This document shows, in pieces, positions 45,329 to 54,237 of a DNA stretch of 64,000 nt (the stretch's first letter is position 1; each line of letters opens with the position of its first letter). Position numbers and translations under genes: made by a program. The notes beneath the pieces were generated by a model. That model saw only the letters and a program-made list of their open reading frames with translations, was not told the origin of the DNA and did not search any database. Origin of the DNA: Lyngbya sp. HA4199-MV5 (GTDB taxonomy: Bacteria; Cyanobacteriota; Cyanobacteriia; Leptolyngbyales; Leptolyngbyaceae); NCBI GenBank assembly GCA_019359375.1, contig JAHHHL010000015.1:83779-147778 (forward strand). The letters are read 5' to 3'.

Positions 45329-46972
45329 TCAAACGAGTTGTTTGTATTCCGGTTTGTAGATGTGCTGGCGAATGAATGCGTCAATGTCATCGGGGCGATC
45401 GACCCGTGCCAGTCCCTTATCAAACACCACCCTGGCAACCCGTACTGCGGTTTTGATCTCTGTTTCCAGAATGTTTGACTGCGGTGGATAGATTGAACCC
45501 TGCTTCAACAAATCCTCCGGTACTTGATCCGCAACGGCGGCGGCGGCTTCAATGAACAGTTCGTCAGGAACTCGCTTGGCTTGCGTGGCGTAAATCGCTA
45601 AGCCAACGGCAGGGAAGATGTAGAAGTTATTCGCTTGCCCTGGTAGGAAGGTCTGACCGTTGAATTGCACAGGCGGAAACTGAACGCCAGCCGCATAGAT
45701 TGCTTTACCCTTTGACCAGGTATACGCCTGTTCGGCTGTGCATTCGGCATGTTCCGTTGGGTTTGACAGCGCCAGGATGACTGGGCGATCGTTAATCTTC
45801 GACATGGTTTCAACCACCTGCTGAGTAAAGGCACCCCCCACCGTACTGACCCCAATAATGGTCGTGGGCTTGATGCTTTCAATGGCAGCCACAAAATCTC
45901 TAGTGGGTGGATGGGGATGGGAATAGGGCTTCTGGAAATCCACAAGATCGGTACGAGTCGGTTCCAGCAGTCCGTTAACGTCGAACATATAGACCTGTGA
46001 CTGAGCCTGCTTCAAGGACAGCCCCTGTTCTACCAGCGCGGTGCAGAGCAGGTTTGCTAAACCGATCGCCGCTGAACCTGCACCCAGGAAGAGATATTTC
46101 TCATCTTTGAGCTGGGTTCCTTTGAACTTGGTGGCGTTGATCATGCCAGCCAGGGTGATGCCTGCTGTACCCTGCACATCATCGTTGTAGCAGGATACTT
46201 TGTCCCGATAACGCTCCAGCAGATGCACGGCATCCACCCCTGTCCAGTCCTCAAAGTGAATGCAGCACTTGGGAAACACTTCCTGCACCGCATCCACAAA
46301 TTCATCCACAAAGCTGTACAGTTCCTCGGTGGATGGGCGGGTCTTGCGTCGTCCCAGGTACAGTGGATCGTTCAGGTATTGCTCGTTATTGGTTCCGGCA
46401 TCCAGGTAAATGGGCAGCAGTCCGGTGGGCGGCACTCCGGCAGTGGCGGTGTAAAGTTGCAGTTTACCGATCGGAATGCCCATCCCGTTCGCGCCGAGAT
46501 CTCCCAATCCGAGAATCCGTCCGCCATCCGTGACGCAGATGACTCTCACATCTTTAACGGGCCAATTCTGGAGGATTTGCTTCACCTGTCCGCGCCGATC
46601 GATCGACACATACATCCCTCTTGGACCTCGATAAATATGTCCAAACTTGAGGCAGGCTTCCGCGATCGTGGGGTCATAGACGATCGGCAGAAACCGCGCC
46701 GGATCAGACATAATCGTCCGGTAGAACAAGGTTTCGTTGTGGTCGAGTAAGTTGATCAGGTAGATGTAGCGCTCAAGATCAGTATTCTTGTAGCCAAGCT
46801 GCTGCATGACACGGCGCAATTGCAGATCTTCCGATTCGGTGACATCGGGTACCAGTCCCACCAGTCCTAGCTCTTGCCGTTCTGCTTCCGTAAAGGCAGT
46901 GGACTTATTCAGCGCTGGATCTTGGAGAAGTTCTACTCCACGTTTGTCGTTCAGATTGATCTTGTAATTCAT
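45329..46972 (-). CDS. malic enzyme 1 (large NAD-type)
   Basis: A 547-residue enzyme of the eukaryote-like malic family: N-terminal GVELLQDPALNKSTAFTEAER, the conserved RGMYVSIDRRGQ and VTDGGRILGLGDLGANGMGI, metal-binding CIHFEDWTG and CYNDDVQGTAG, and the NAD(P) site FLGAGSAAIGLANLL. It decarboxylates malate to pyruvate with NAD(P)H formation. The C-terminus ends YKPEYKQLV, paralleling YKPDYKNLV in the second copy at 50973; the two differ widely elsewhere, so the duplication is old. Confidence 0.92.
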   Translation of the reverse strand: MNYKINLNDKRGVELLQDPALNKSTAFTEAERQELGLVGLVPDVTESEDLQLRRVMQQLGYKNTDLERYIYLINLLDHNETLFYRTIMSDPARFLPIVYDPTIAEACLKFGHIYRGPRGMYVSIDRRGQVKQILQNWPVKDVRVICVTDGGRILGLGDLGANGMGIPIGKLQLYTATAGVPPTGLLPIYLDAGTNNEQYLNDPLYLGRRKTRPSTEELYSFVDEFVDAVQEVFPKCCIHFEDWTGVDAVHLLERYRDKVSCYNDDVQGTAGITLAGMINATKFKGTQLKDEKYLFLGAGSAAIGLANLLCTALVEQGLSLKQAQSQVYMFDVNGLLEPTRTDLVDFQKPYSHPHPPTRDFVAAIESIKPTTIIGVSTVGGAFTQQVVETMSKINDRPVILALSNPTEHAECTAEQAYTWSKGKAIYAAGVQFPPVQFNGQTFLPGQANNFYIFPAVGLAIYATQAKRVPDELFIEAAAAVADQVPEDLLKQGSIYPPQSNILETEIKTAVRVARVVFDKGLARVDRPDDIDAFIRQHIYKPEYKQLV

Positions 46973-47044
46973 GACGGTTTTTCCTCCGTTGTGATTAAGG
47001 GGTTAAACTGATTGGCTGACAAAACTCCAAACCCTGATTCTTCC

Positions 47045-47119
47045 GTAGGTTGGGTTAGCGCCAGCGTAACCCGACGGAATTGCCGGTGACGTTGGGTTTC
47101 ATGCTTCAACCCAACCTAC
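47045..47119. repeat. TAGGTTGGGTT hairpin element, copy 5
   Basis: GTAGGTTGGGTTAGCGCCAG...CTTCAACCCAACCTAC, between malic enzyme 1 and fumarase. The middle differs from the other copies. Confidence 0.75.
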
Positions 47120-47172
47120 AAAAAAGATTTGTCTGTCAATGAAGGGTTAAGGACAATCGTTTCGTTCAATCA

Positions 47173-48573
47173 CTACTTTGCGACGTAGGGATGAACCATC
47201 TTTGCGGGATCGACTACTTTGTCGAACTCGTCAGCGGAGACGTATCCCAGTTTCAGAGCCGCCTCCTTCAACGTCAGATCGTGATCCAGGGCATAGTGGG
47301 CAACTTCCGAGGCTTTGTCATAGCCAATGATGGGACTGAGAGCGGTTACTAACATCAGCGATCGCGCCACAAAGGCACTGATTTGCTTCTGGTTGGGCTT
47401 TATGCCTGCCACCAAAAACCGACTAAAGTTAGAACACCCATCACTCATGATCCGAATCGAATGCATCACGTTGTGAATGATCACAGGCTTGTACACATTC
47501 ATTTCTAAATAACCACTCGCTCCACCAAACGTGACTGCCACATCGTTTGCGATTACCTGCACGGCAATCATCGCCAGTGCTTCACACTGAGTTGGATTTA
47601 CCTTTCCTGGCATGATCGATGATCCAGGTTCATTGGCAGGAATATCGAGTTCGTGGAAACCACAGCGAGGTCCACAACTCAGCAAACGAATGTCATTGGC
47701 AATTTTGTACAAAGAGGTTGCTAAGGTCTTGAGCGCACTGCTGAGCATCACCAACGCATCATGACTCCCTTGCACCGTAAACTTATTCGGAGCAGTGACA
47801 AAGGGTAACTCAGTGAGTTGAGCAATCTCCTCTGCTACGGCTTCTGGAAACTCAGGGGTTGAATTAATCCCCGTCCCGACTGCGGTGCCACCCAACGCTA
47901 ACCGATACACCCCTTTTAAGCTGTCGGTTAAGCGATCGAGATCATCATCCAACAGACCCACATACCCTGAAAACTCCTGTCCCAAAGTGAGTGGGGTGGC
48001 ATCCTGTAAGTGAGTCCGACCAATTTTGACAATCTCTTTCCAGGCTTCTGCTTTGGCATTGAGCGCATTTCTTAGTTCTTTGACTGCCGGAATCAATTTA
48101 TCATTCACTCGTTGCGCTGCCGCAATATACATTGCAGATGGAAACGAATCATTCGATGACTGCGACATATTCACATGATCATTGGGATGTACAGGTGTTT
48201 TGCTGCCCAGTGAATTTCCAGCTAATTGACAACAGCGATTAGAGATCACTTCGTTGACATTCATGTTGAATTGTGTGCCGCTTCCCGTCATCCAGACATG
48301 CAGGGGAAATTGATCCAAATGTTGTCCGGCTAAAATCTCGTCGCAGACCTGATGAATCAATTGTTTTTGTTCATCACCCAATCGTTTAGCTTGATGATTG
48401 ACGATCGCCGCTGCTTTTTTGAGCACCGCATACGCCGCAATCATTTCGCGTGGAATCAAATCATCTCCAATGCTGAAGTGTTCGAGCGATCGCTGGGTTT
48501 GCGCTCCCCAAAGCTTGTCACTGGGAACCTCAACTTTGCCTAAACTATCGGTTTCAATGCGAATGGTAGTCAT
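47173..48573 (-). CDS. fumC: class II fumarate hydratase
   Basis: A 466-residue enzyme, normal length for class II fumarase. [16 protein letters not shown] is the superfamily signature loop; [38 protein letters not shown] and [18 protein letters not shown] are the other conserved active-site blocks. It interconverts fumarate and malate. It sits between the two malic enzymes and the PoxB-like oxidase, so malate made here could be drained to pyruvate at once. Confidence 0.95.
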   Translation of the reverse strand: MTTIRIETDSLGKVEVPSDKLWGAQTQRSLEHFSIGDDLIPREMIAAYAVLKKAAAIVNHQAKRLGDEQKQLIHQVCDEILAGQHLDQFPLHVWMTGSGTQFNMNVNEVISNRCCQLAGNSLGSKTPVHPNDHVNMSQSSNDSFPSAMYIAAAQRVNDKLIPAVKELRNALNAKAEAWKEIVKIGRTHLQDATPLTLGQEFSGYVGLLDDDLDRLTDSLKGVYRLALGGTAVGTGINSTPEFPEAVAEEIAQLTELPFVTAPNKFTVQGSHDALVMLSSALKTLATSLYKIANDIRLLSCGPRCGFHELDIPANEPGSSIMPGKVNPTQCEALAMIAVQVIANDVAVTFGGASGYLEMNVYKPVIIHNVMHSIRIMSDGCSNFSRFLVAGIKPNQKQISAFVARSLMLVTALSPIIGYDKASEVAHYALDHDLTLKEAALKLGYVSADEFDKVVDPAKMVHPYVAK

Positions 48574-48630
48574 GGTAGTAAAAAATGAATGATCTTGGTT
48601 TTCTTAAGGATTGTGGATTAAATAACTTGT

Positions 48631-48720
48631 GTAGGTTGGGTTGAAGCATGTAACTTGCTTCCCGCAGGGTAACCCAACGTCTCCGAAAATGTTGGGTTTC
48701 GTGGACTCAACCCAACCTAC
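48631..48720. repeat. TAGGTTGGGTT hairpin element, copy 6, with inner 22-bp repeat
   Basis: Outer arms GTAGGTTGGGTTGAAGCATG ... CCAACCTAC; the inner repeat GTAACTTGCTTCCCGCAGGG lies at about 48650-48669. It matches copy 4 at 32664 in layout. Confidence 0.82.
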
Positions 48721-48762
48721 AAAAATCGATGTTATTTAATTCTCATTCTTAAGCGCCGCAGG

Positions 48763-50751
48763 TTAATCGTTAGATGATTCGGGCTGAACATTGGGAGGCT
48801 CGACTTCAGGTTTTGCCGCGTTAGCTTCCGCTTCGTGATGTTGCCCCTTAGCGGCTAGAGCGCCTGCGGCTGCACCTGCGATCGCACCCACAATTCCCCC
48901 CGCTTTACCCGCCACTTTGCCGCCAATCACGCCCCCCACAACTGCACCCGCCACCTCAGCCGCCGTTTCCAAATCAATGCCAGTGAGTTCAGTCGCTTCG
49001 TCTACCACCGTTCTCAGTTCTTCTGGCTGCAAGAAGTTCGTGTCGATCATCTGCACCACATCCCCGCCGTCTCCTGCCAGCGTCCCTTTCAGCATGTAGA
49101 GACTGAAGCCCCAAACTTCCTGGGCGCTAATTTTCGGGGGCAGTAGGATTTCATTGGAGTTTGTCACCACATCAATGACCGCCGCACCCGGATGGCTCAG
49201 GGCTTGTGCGATCGCGCCCCGTACCTCGCCCGGATCTTCCACCCGAATGCCCAAAATTCCCATCGCTTCTGCCATCTTGGCGAAGTTCGGGTTTTTCAGG
49301 TTGGTGGCATATTTGGGCAACCCCGCCACCTTCATCTCCAGATCCACAAAGCCTAAAGAACTGTTGTTGTAAATAACGACTTTGACAGGCAAATCGTATT
49401 GCAGAATGGTGAGGAAATCGCCCATCAGCATGGCAAAGCCGCCATCGCCAGAGAGCGAAATCACCTGCCGTTCTGGATAGAGAATCTGAGCACCGATCGC
49501 TTGGGGCATCGCATTTGCCATCGAACCGTGATTGAACGAGCCGAGCAGCCGTCGCTCTTGAGTCATCCGCAAATATCGCGCTGCCCAAGCCGTATTTAAG
49601 CCGACATCGGTTGTGAAAATCGCATCGGGCGCGGCGAGTTCATTCAGCGTTGCGGTGAAAAACTCTGGCGCGATCGGACGATGCCCAGCAATGCCTTGAG
49701 CGTGGGCATCAAAAACGGTACGAGTTTTACGATAGTGATCCAGCGACTGATCGAGATGAACACGATTCGATTTCGGCTGCAAGCGGGGCAACAGTGCCTC
49801 GATCGTCTGTCTCACATCTCCAGCCAGTCCCAAATCGAGCCGACAGCGCCGTCCCAGTCGCTCTGGGCGAATGTCGATTTGAGCAATCTTAGCGTGTTTT
49901 GGATACCAATCTCGATACGGAAAATCAGTTCCCAACATCAACAGCACATCAGCGCGTTCGATCGCCCGGTTGCCAGATGGAAAACCAATCAGTCCGGTCA
50001 TGCCGACATCATAGGGATTGTCATATTCCACATGCTCTTTGCCGCGCAGGGCGTGAACGATCGGCGATTGCAGTCGCTCAGCCAGTGCCATCAATTCAGT
50101 ATGAGCGCCCGCACAACCGCTCCCGCAAAGCAGCGTGACGTTTGCCCCAGCATTTAACAGGGATGCGAGTCGATCGAGGTCTGCATCACTTGGACGCACC
50201 GCTGGACGACTCAGCATCAAATTGTGAGACAAGCTATCATCTGGCATCGTCTGCATGGCGACATCTCCGGGCAACACGATCACCGAAACACCACCGCGAC
50301 TCACCGCCATTTGCATCGCAATTTGTAATGTTCGAGGCATTTGGCGGGCTGACGAAACCATTTCACAATAATGACTGCATTCTGTAAACAAGCGGTCAGG
50401 ATGCGTCTCTTGAAAATAGCTCGTCCCAATTTCACTGCTGGGAATTTGAGCCGCGATCGCCAGCACCGGAGCCATGCTGCGGTGACAATCATAAAGACCA
50501 TTGATCAAGTGCAGATTTCCTGGACCACAACTGCCCGCACAAACGGTCAGATGACCACTGAGTTGAGCTTCTGCCCCCGCCGCAAAGGCAGCAACTTCTT
50601 CATGACGGGTATGTACCCACTCAATGTCTGGATGACGACGGACTTCATCCACAATGCTATTGAGTGAATCACCAACAACCCCATAAATGCGATGGATTCC
50701 GGCTTGAACCAGCGTTTCTACAACCGTTGCTGCAACAGTAGGGTTAGACAT
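48763..50751 (-). CDS. poxB: PoxB-like thiamine-dependent pyruvate:quinone oxidoreductase with glycine-zipper tail
   Basis: A 662-residue enzyme. Three domains of the TPP family are visible: N-terminal PYR domain (GIHRIYGVVGDSLNSIVDEV, HTRHEEVAAFAAGAEAQL), middle domain (LLCGSGCAGAHTELMALAE) and PP domain (SLSGDGGFAMLMGDFL, VIYNNSSLGF). The sequence WGFSLYMLKGTLAGDGGDV parallels the C-terminal region of E. coli PoxB. Instead of PoxB's short lipid-binding helix it continues for ~90 residues, including a glycine zipper (AGAVVGGVIGGKVAGKAGG and AIAGAAAGALAAKG), then a Pro/Glu-rich tail. It should oxidise pyruvate to acetate and CO2, giving electrons to quinone, with the tail as membrane anchor (inferred). 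Confidence 0.85.
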   Translation of the reverse strand: MSNPTVAATVVETLVQAGIHRIYGVVGDSLNSIVDEVRRHPDIEWVHTRHEEVAAFAAGAEAQLSGHLTVCAGSCGPGNLHLINGLYDCHRSMAPVLAIAAQIPSSEIGTSYFQETHPDRLFTECSHYCEMVSSARQMPRTLQIAMQMAVSRGGVSVIVLPGDVAMQTMPDDSLSHNLMLSRPAVRPSDADLDRLASLLNAGANVTLLCGSGCAGAHTELMALAERLQSPIVHALRGKEHVEYDNPYDVGMTGLIGFPSGNRAIERADVLLMLGTDFPYRDWYPKHAKIAQIDIRPERLGRRCRLDLGLAGDVRQTIEALLPRLQPKSNRVHLDQSLDHYRKTRTVFDAHAQGIAGHRPIAPEFFTATLNELAAPDAIFTTDVGLNTAWAARYLRMTQERRLLGSFNHGSMANAMPQAIGAQILYPERQVISLSGDGGFAMLMGDFLTILQYDLPVKVVIYNNSSLGFVDLEMKVAGLPKYATNLKNPNFAKMAEAMGILGIRVEDPGEVRGAIAQALSHPGAAVIDVVTNSNEILLPPKISAQEVWGFSLYMLKGTLAGDGGDVVQMIDTNFLQPEELRTVVDEATELTGIDLETAAEVAGAVVGGVIGGKVAGKAGGIVGAIAGAAAGALAAKGQHHEAEANAAKPEVEPPNVQPESSND

Positions 50752-50838
50752 AATTGAGACACCTGAAGACAGAAATGACCGTTACCTTGTGGCTTGAAAG
50801 CCTTTCTTAGGAACGAGAATTAAATAAGATCGGCTTTA

Positions 50839-50928
50839 GTAGGTTGGGTTGAGGTGACGAAACCCAACGTCTGCGGGAGTGTTGGGTTACCCTGCGGGAA
50901 GCAAGCTACATGCTTCAACCCAACCTAC
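50839..50928. repeat. TAGGTTGGGTT hairpin element, copy 7, with inner 22-bp repeat
   Basis: Opposite orientation to copy 6. The inner repeat TACCCTGCGGGAAGCAAGCT lies at about 50888-50907, next to CATGCTTCAACCCAACCTAC. Confidence 0.82.
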
Positions 50929-50972
50929 CCAGGTTATTTAGTCCACGTTCCTTAGCTTGATTCAGCCGTTGT

Positions 50973-52631
50973 TTAGACCAAATTTTTGTAATCTGGCTTG
51001 TAGGCTTGCGCTGCGATGAACGCTTTCAAATCGCTGGGTTTTGCGACACCTGCGAGATTCCGCTCGAAAATAACGTCAGCCACCTTTTCGGCAATATGCA
51101 GAGATGTTTTGAAAATTTCGGACTGCGGTGGATAAACTAATCCAACTGCCAGGTCAGAGGATGACACCTGCTCTGCCAATGCCTTCGCTGCTGTGATAAA
51201 CATTTCATCCGTGACCCGCTTTGCCCGCGTTGCGTAAACTGCCATCCCCATTGCGGGAAAGATGTAAACATTGTTTCCCTGTCCAGAAACGAAGGTTTTG
51301 TCGCCATACTTCACGGGTGGAAAGGGGCTGCCGCTGGCAAAGATAGCCCGTCCTTCTGACCACTTGTACGCTTCTTCTGCGGTACATTCTGAGCGAGATG
51401 TTGGATTTGAGTAGGGAAAGATAATCGGACGCTGATTGACTCGCGCCATCGTCTCAATCACCTGTTGGTTAAAGGCTTTTGCCAGGGCACTGACTCCAAT
51501 AATTGCGGTGGGTTTAAGTTCAGCGATCGCCGCCGCAAAGTCATCAACGGGAGCATGAGGATGGGCAAAGGGTTTCTTAAACTCAGCCAGATCCGTGCGG
51601 CTAGACTGGACTAATCCTTTGCGATCGAAGAGCCAGCAGCGACCCCGCGCCTGTTCTGCCGAAAGCCCCTCCTGCACCATCACCTGGGCTAACAAGTCAG
51701 CAATGCCTGTTGCGGCTGAGCCAGCACCGAGAAACAAAAAGGTTTGCTCAGACATTTTTCCACCCGTCAGGCGTAATGCTGCCAGAATGCCTGCTACGGC
51801 TACCGCTGCGGTTCCCTGAATGTCATCGTTGAAGCAGCAGACGCGATCGCGATAACGCGCCAGAATTGGAATCGCATTGATGTTGGCAAAATCCTCAAAC
51901 TGAATGCAACAACCGGGAAATACCTCCTGAACGGCTGTCACAAACTCCTCAATGAAGGCATCATACTCCTCACCCCGAACGCGAGGCTGACGCAAGCCCA
52001 GATAGAGTGGATCGTTCAACAAGCTCTCAGTGTTGGTGCCAACATCCAGCGTAATTGGCAACGTGTATTGCGGCGGCACACCTGCACAAGCCGTATAGAG
52101 GGACAGCTTACCGATCGGAATCCCCATCCCATTGACACCCAGATCTCCTAAGCCGAGAATTCGTTCGCCATCGGTGACGACAATGAAGCGCACATCTCGC
52201 TCAGTCCAATGTTGCAAAATCTCCTTAATCTGTCCGCGACGGGTAATGGAGAGGTAGAGTCCTTTCGGTCGCCGCAGAATGTGACCAAACTTCTGACAGG
52301 CTTCTCCAACCGTTGGGGTGTAGACTAACGGGATAAACTGAGCTGGATCAGACATCAATGTCTTGAAGTACAGGGTTTCGTCGTTGTCCTGTAGGGCGGA
52401 AAGATAGATATATTTGTCTAAATCGGTCGTCTTATGTCCGAGTTGCCGCATCACCCGCTGAATCTGGATTTCCTCGCTCTCCAGTCCTTCGGGTAGGAGT
52501 CCAACTAAGCCGAGCGATTCACGTTCTGCGGCGGTGAAAGCAGTGGACTTGTTTAAATGGGGGTTATGGAGCAGATCGGAACCCCGCAGTTGAGCTGGAG
52601 ATGAGCTGACTTTTACAGAAGTTTGAATCAT
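50973..52631 (-). CDS. malic enzyme 2 (large NAD-type)
   Basis: A 552-residue paralogue of the enzyme at 45329 with the same blocks: LLHNPHLNKSTAFTAAER, LYLSITRRGQIKEILQ, VTDGERILGLGDLGVNGMGI, CIQFEDFANINA, CCFNDDIQGTAAVAVAG and FLGAGSAATGIADLLAQ. Differences in the cofactor region (WLFDRKGLVQSSRTDL against MFDVNGLLEPTRTDL) may reflect NAD versus NADP preference, which cannot be decided from sequence alone. It is the most upstream gene of the malate/pyruvate block on the minus strand. Confidence 0.92.
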   Translation of the reverse strand: MIQTSVKVSSSPAQLRGSDLLHNPHLNKSTAFTAAERESLGLVGLLPEGLESEEIQIQRVMRQLGHKTTDLDKYIYLSALQDNDETLYFKTLMSDPAQFIPLVYTPTVGEACQKFGHILRRPKGLYLSITRRGQIKEILQHWTERDVRFIVVTDGERILGLGDLGVNGMGIPIGKLSLYTACAGVPPQYTLPITLDVGTNTESLLNDPLYLGLRQPRVRGEEYDAFIEEFVTAVQEVFPGCCIQFEDFANINAIPILARYRDRVCCFNDDIQGTAAVAVAGILAALRLTGGKMSEQTFLFLGAGSAATGIADLLAQVMVQEGLSAEQARGRCWLFDRKGLVQSSRTDLAEFKKPFAHPHAPVDDFAAAIAELKPTAIIGVSALAKAFNQQVIETMARVNQRPIIFPYSNPTSRSECTAEEAYKWSEGRAIFASGSPFPPVKYGDKTFVSGQGNNVYIFPAMGMAVYATRAKRVTDEMFITAAKALAEQVSSSDLAVGLVYPPQSEIFKTSLHIAEKVADVIFERNLAGVAKPSDLKAFIAAQAYKPDYKNLV

Positions 52632-52677
52632 GGTGTTCCTTGATTGTGGTTTTCTATGGATTAAATCTCAATACCTC

Positions 52678-52770
52678 TTGGTTAAGGGGGAAAAAGGGAA
52701 CGGGAAAAGGATTGAAACTCATGTATTTCCCCTTTGCCCTTTACCCCTTGCCCCTTAACCGAAAAATATT
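52678..52770. repeat. purine/pyrimidine low-complexity inverted tracts
   Basis: GGGGGAAAAAGGGAACGGG near 52687 and CCCCTTTGCCCTTTACCCC near 52729 are partly complementary. They lie in the leader of malic enzyme 2. Confidence 0.6.
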
Positions 52771-52850
52771 GGAGTTAAATCTGCTGGAACTATTCGCTGC
52801 AACAACTCGACTGCCCTATTCCAGCAATGGATGAAAGATTTGAGTGCTGA

Positions 52851-53297
52851 TCAGAAAACAAGACCAGAGCGGAGTGCCCGAATCGCTGCCTGGGTACGAT
52901 CGCTCACGCAGAGCTTCTTCAAAATATTGCGGACATGGGATTTCACCGTTCCCTGAGTGATGTATAGCTTCCTGGCGATGGCGGGATTCCTATGTCCATC
53001 GACAATCAGTTGCAACACCTCTAACTCACGCTCAGACAACGGTTCAATCTCAATAATTTGCCTGTGTTCCGGCTCGATCGCTCGAATGGCAACGGTTTCT
53101 GAGCGATCGCAATCCATTGCCTTAGTGGAACTGATGGCTTCTGCTTGATCGGAGCAAGCATCTTGAAGCAATCCAGCCACTTCCAGTGCAATAGCCGTAA
53201 AAGCATGATTGATAGAAGAATTGCCAGAATCATCAACTTGAGTTGACCTGTTTAGATGGTTGAGATCATTCTTGAGTAGAAATAGAATTGATGTCAT
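52851..53297 (-). CDS. LuxR-type DNA-binding protein without receiver domain
   Basis: A 148-residue protein. The C-terminal ~65 residues are a LuxR/NarL helix-turn-helix: LSERELEVLQLIVDGHRNPAIARKLY, ITQGTVKSHVRNILKKLCV, DRTQAAIRALRSG. The N-terminal 80 residues show no receiver Asp motif and resemble no domain I know (FTAIALEVAGLLQDAC). It is the last gene of a two-gene operon, 10 bases after the upstream stop, with GAGGA before its ATG. It probably regulates transcription without phosphorylation, or by pairing with another regulator. Confidence 0.85.
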   Translation of the reverse strand: MTSILFLLKNDLNHLNRSTQVDDSGNSSINHAFTAIALEVAGLLQDACSDQAEAISSTKAMDCDRSETVAIRAIEPEHRQIIEIEPLSERELEVLQLIVDGHRNPAIARKLYITQGTVKSHVRNILKKLCVSDRTQAAIRALRSGLVF

Positions 53298-53307
53298 AAC
53301 ATCGTCC

Positions 53308-53835
53308 TCAGTTGGTGATCAAAAGATTTTTGTTCAACCCCAACTGCTGAAACAGGCGATCGTACTCTCCAATGCACTGCTTTAATTGACGCAATTCTTC
53401 AACGAGTTGCTCAAACTCAGCTCTCTGTACCATCAAAATTGTGTGCAAGGATGCATCATGTTTTACATCATGCGCTCTATCACACTGAGATACGGTGTAG
53501 TCACTCACTTCTAATGACAGATTGAACGCACGGAAAAATGTTTTTAACGTGTTCTTGTCAACTTTAACGTCGCAGCTTAACAATCGGCTAACAGTCCGCA
53601 TATCCAAGAGCGATCGCTCACTCAATTGCTCATAGGTGTAGCGTTGACCCAACTCGTCATTTAAGACTCCAGCTTGAGTTAATTTCTGCCATCCCTGCTG
53701 AGATAGAAATACACCCCGATTGCGATTACGTTTTGTAGACGAAGGATGAGATTGGGGCAGATCAAAACTATTTTGTCGGCGGTAGCCATCCATTGAGACA
53801 ATCGGACTAAATTGAGTGCTTAGGGTTTGGGACAT
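53308..53835 (-). CDS. putative DNA-binding regulator with HTH-like domain
   Basis: A ~175-residue protein. Residues ~40-115 (RGVFLSQQGWQKLTQAGVL, YTYEQLSERSLLDMRTVSRLL, VDKNTLKTFFRAFNLSLEVSDYT) form a helix-turn-helix-like module that I recall from the N-termini of large cyanobacterial signalling proteins. The C-terminus is a coiled-coil-like helix (EFEQLVEELRQLKQCIGEYDRLFQQL). ATG 53835 has GAGGT 8 bases upstream and is preferred over ATG 53898. It is co-transcribed with the LuxR-type gene. It may regulate the divergent exoprotein gene. Confidence 0.65.
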   Translation of the reverse strand: MSQTLSTQFSPIVSMDGYRRQNSFDLPQSHPSSTKRNRNRGVFLSQQGWQKLTQAGVLNDELGQRYTYEQLSERSLLDMRTVSRLLSCDVKVDKNTLKTFFRAFNLSLEVSDYTVSQCDRAHDVKHDASLHTILMVQRAEFEQLVEELRQLKQCIGEYDRLFQQLGLNKNLLITN

Positions 53836-53947
53836 TATTTTTACCTCAATTTCTGGCTGATTTATCATTTGCTTATCCGAAGTAATAAAGATCACCATCT
53901 CTTACTCCGTTTCAAAAAGCAGTATTAAACGTCATCGAAGTCGCTGT

Positions 53948-54148
53948 GTTTGCATGAGTTTCAATATAGGCAATCAACGCTCACTTATCGTCCACTTGGA
54001 GTTCATACTTCTTTCAACAGAGCGATCGATGGAGCAATCCATCTCAAAATGGCAACCTGGCTCCAACTAAAGTTGGTATTCGAGTATGAACTAACGTACA
54101 ACTACAAATTGACGAAATCATGCTAGCCTACTGATCTTGCCTGGTTTG
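53948..54148 (+). promoter_or_regulatory. duplicated upstream region of exoprotein gene 3
   Basis: From about 53962 it matches 34409-34592 closely, including CGTCCACTTGGAGTTCA, TCCATCTCAAAATGGCAACC, the palindrome CCAACTAAAGTTGG (54063-54076) and ACTGATCTTGCCTGGT. Its first part (TTTGCATGA near 53951) also matches 57532-57650. Confidence 0.6.
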
Positions 54149-54237
54149 ATACAGTCGATTCTTGTATCCTGGCTGAAGCGATCGCGGTGGGAGTCGTCCT
54201 TTCTGGTTGATCGCAACGAGGGCATGAGGGTAGCAAC

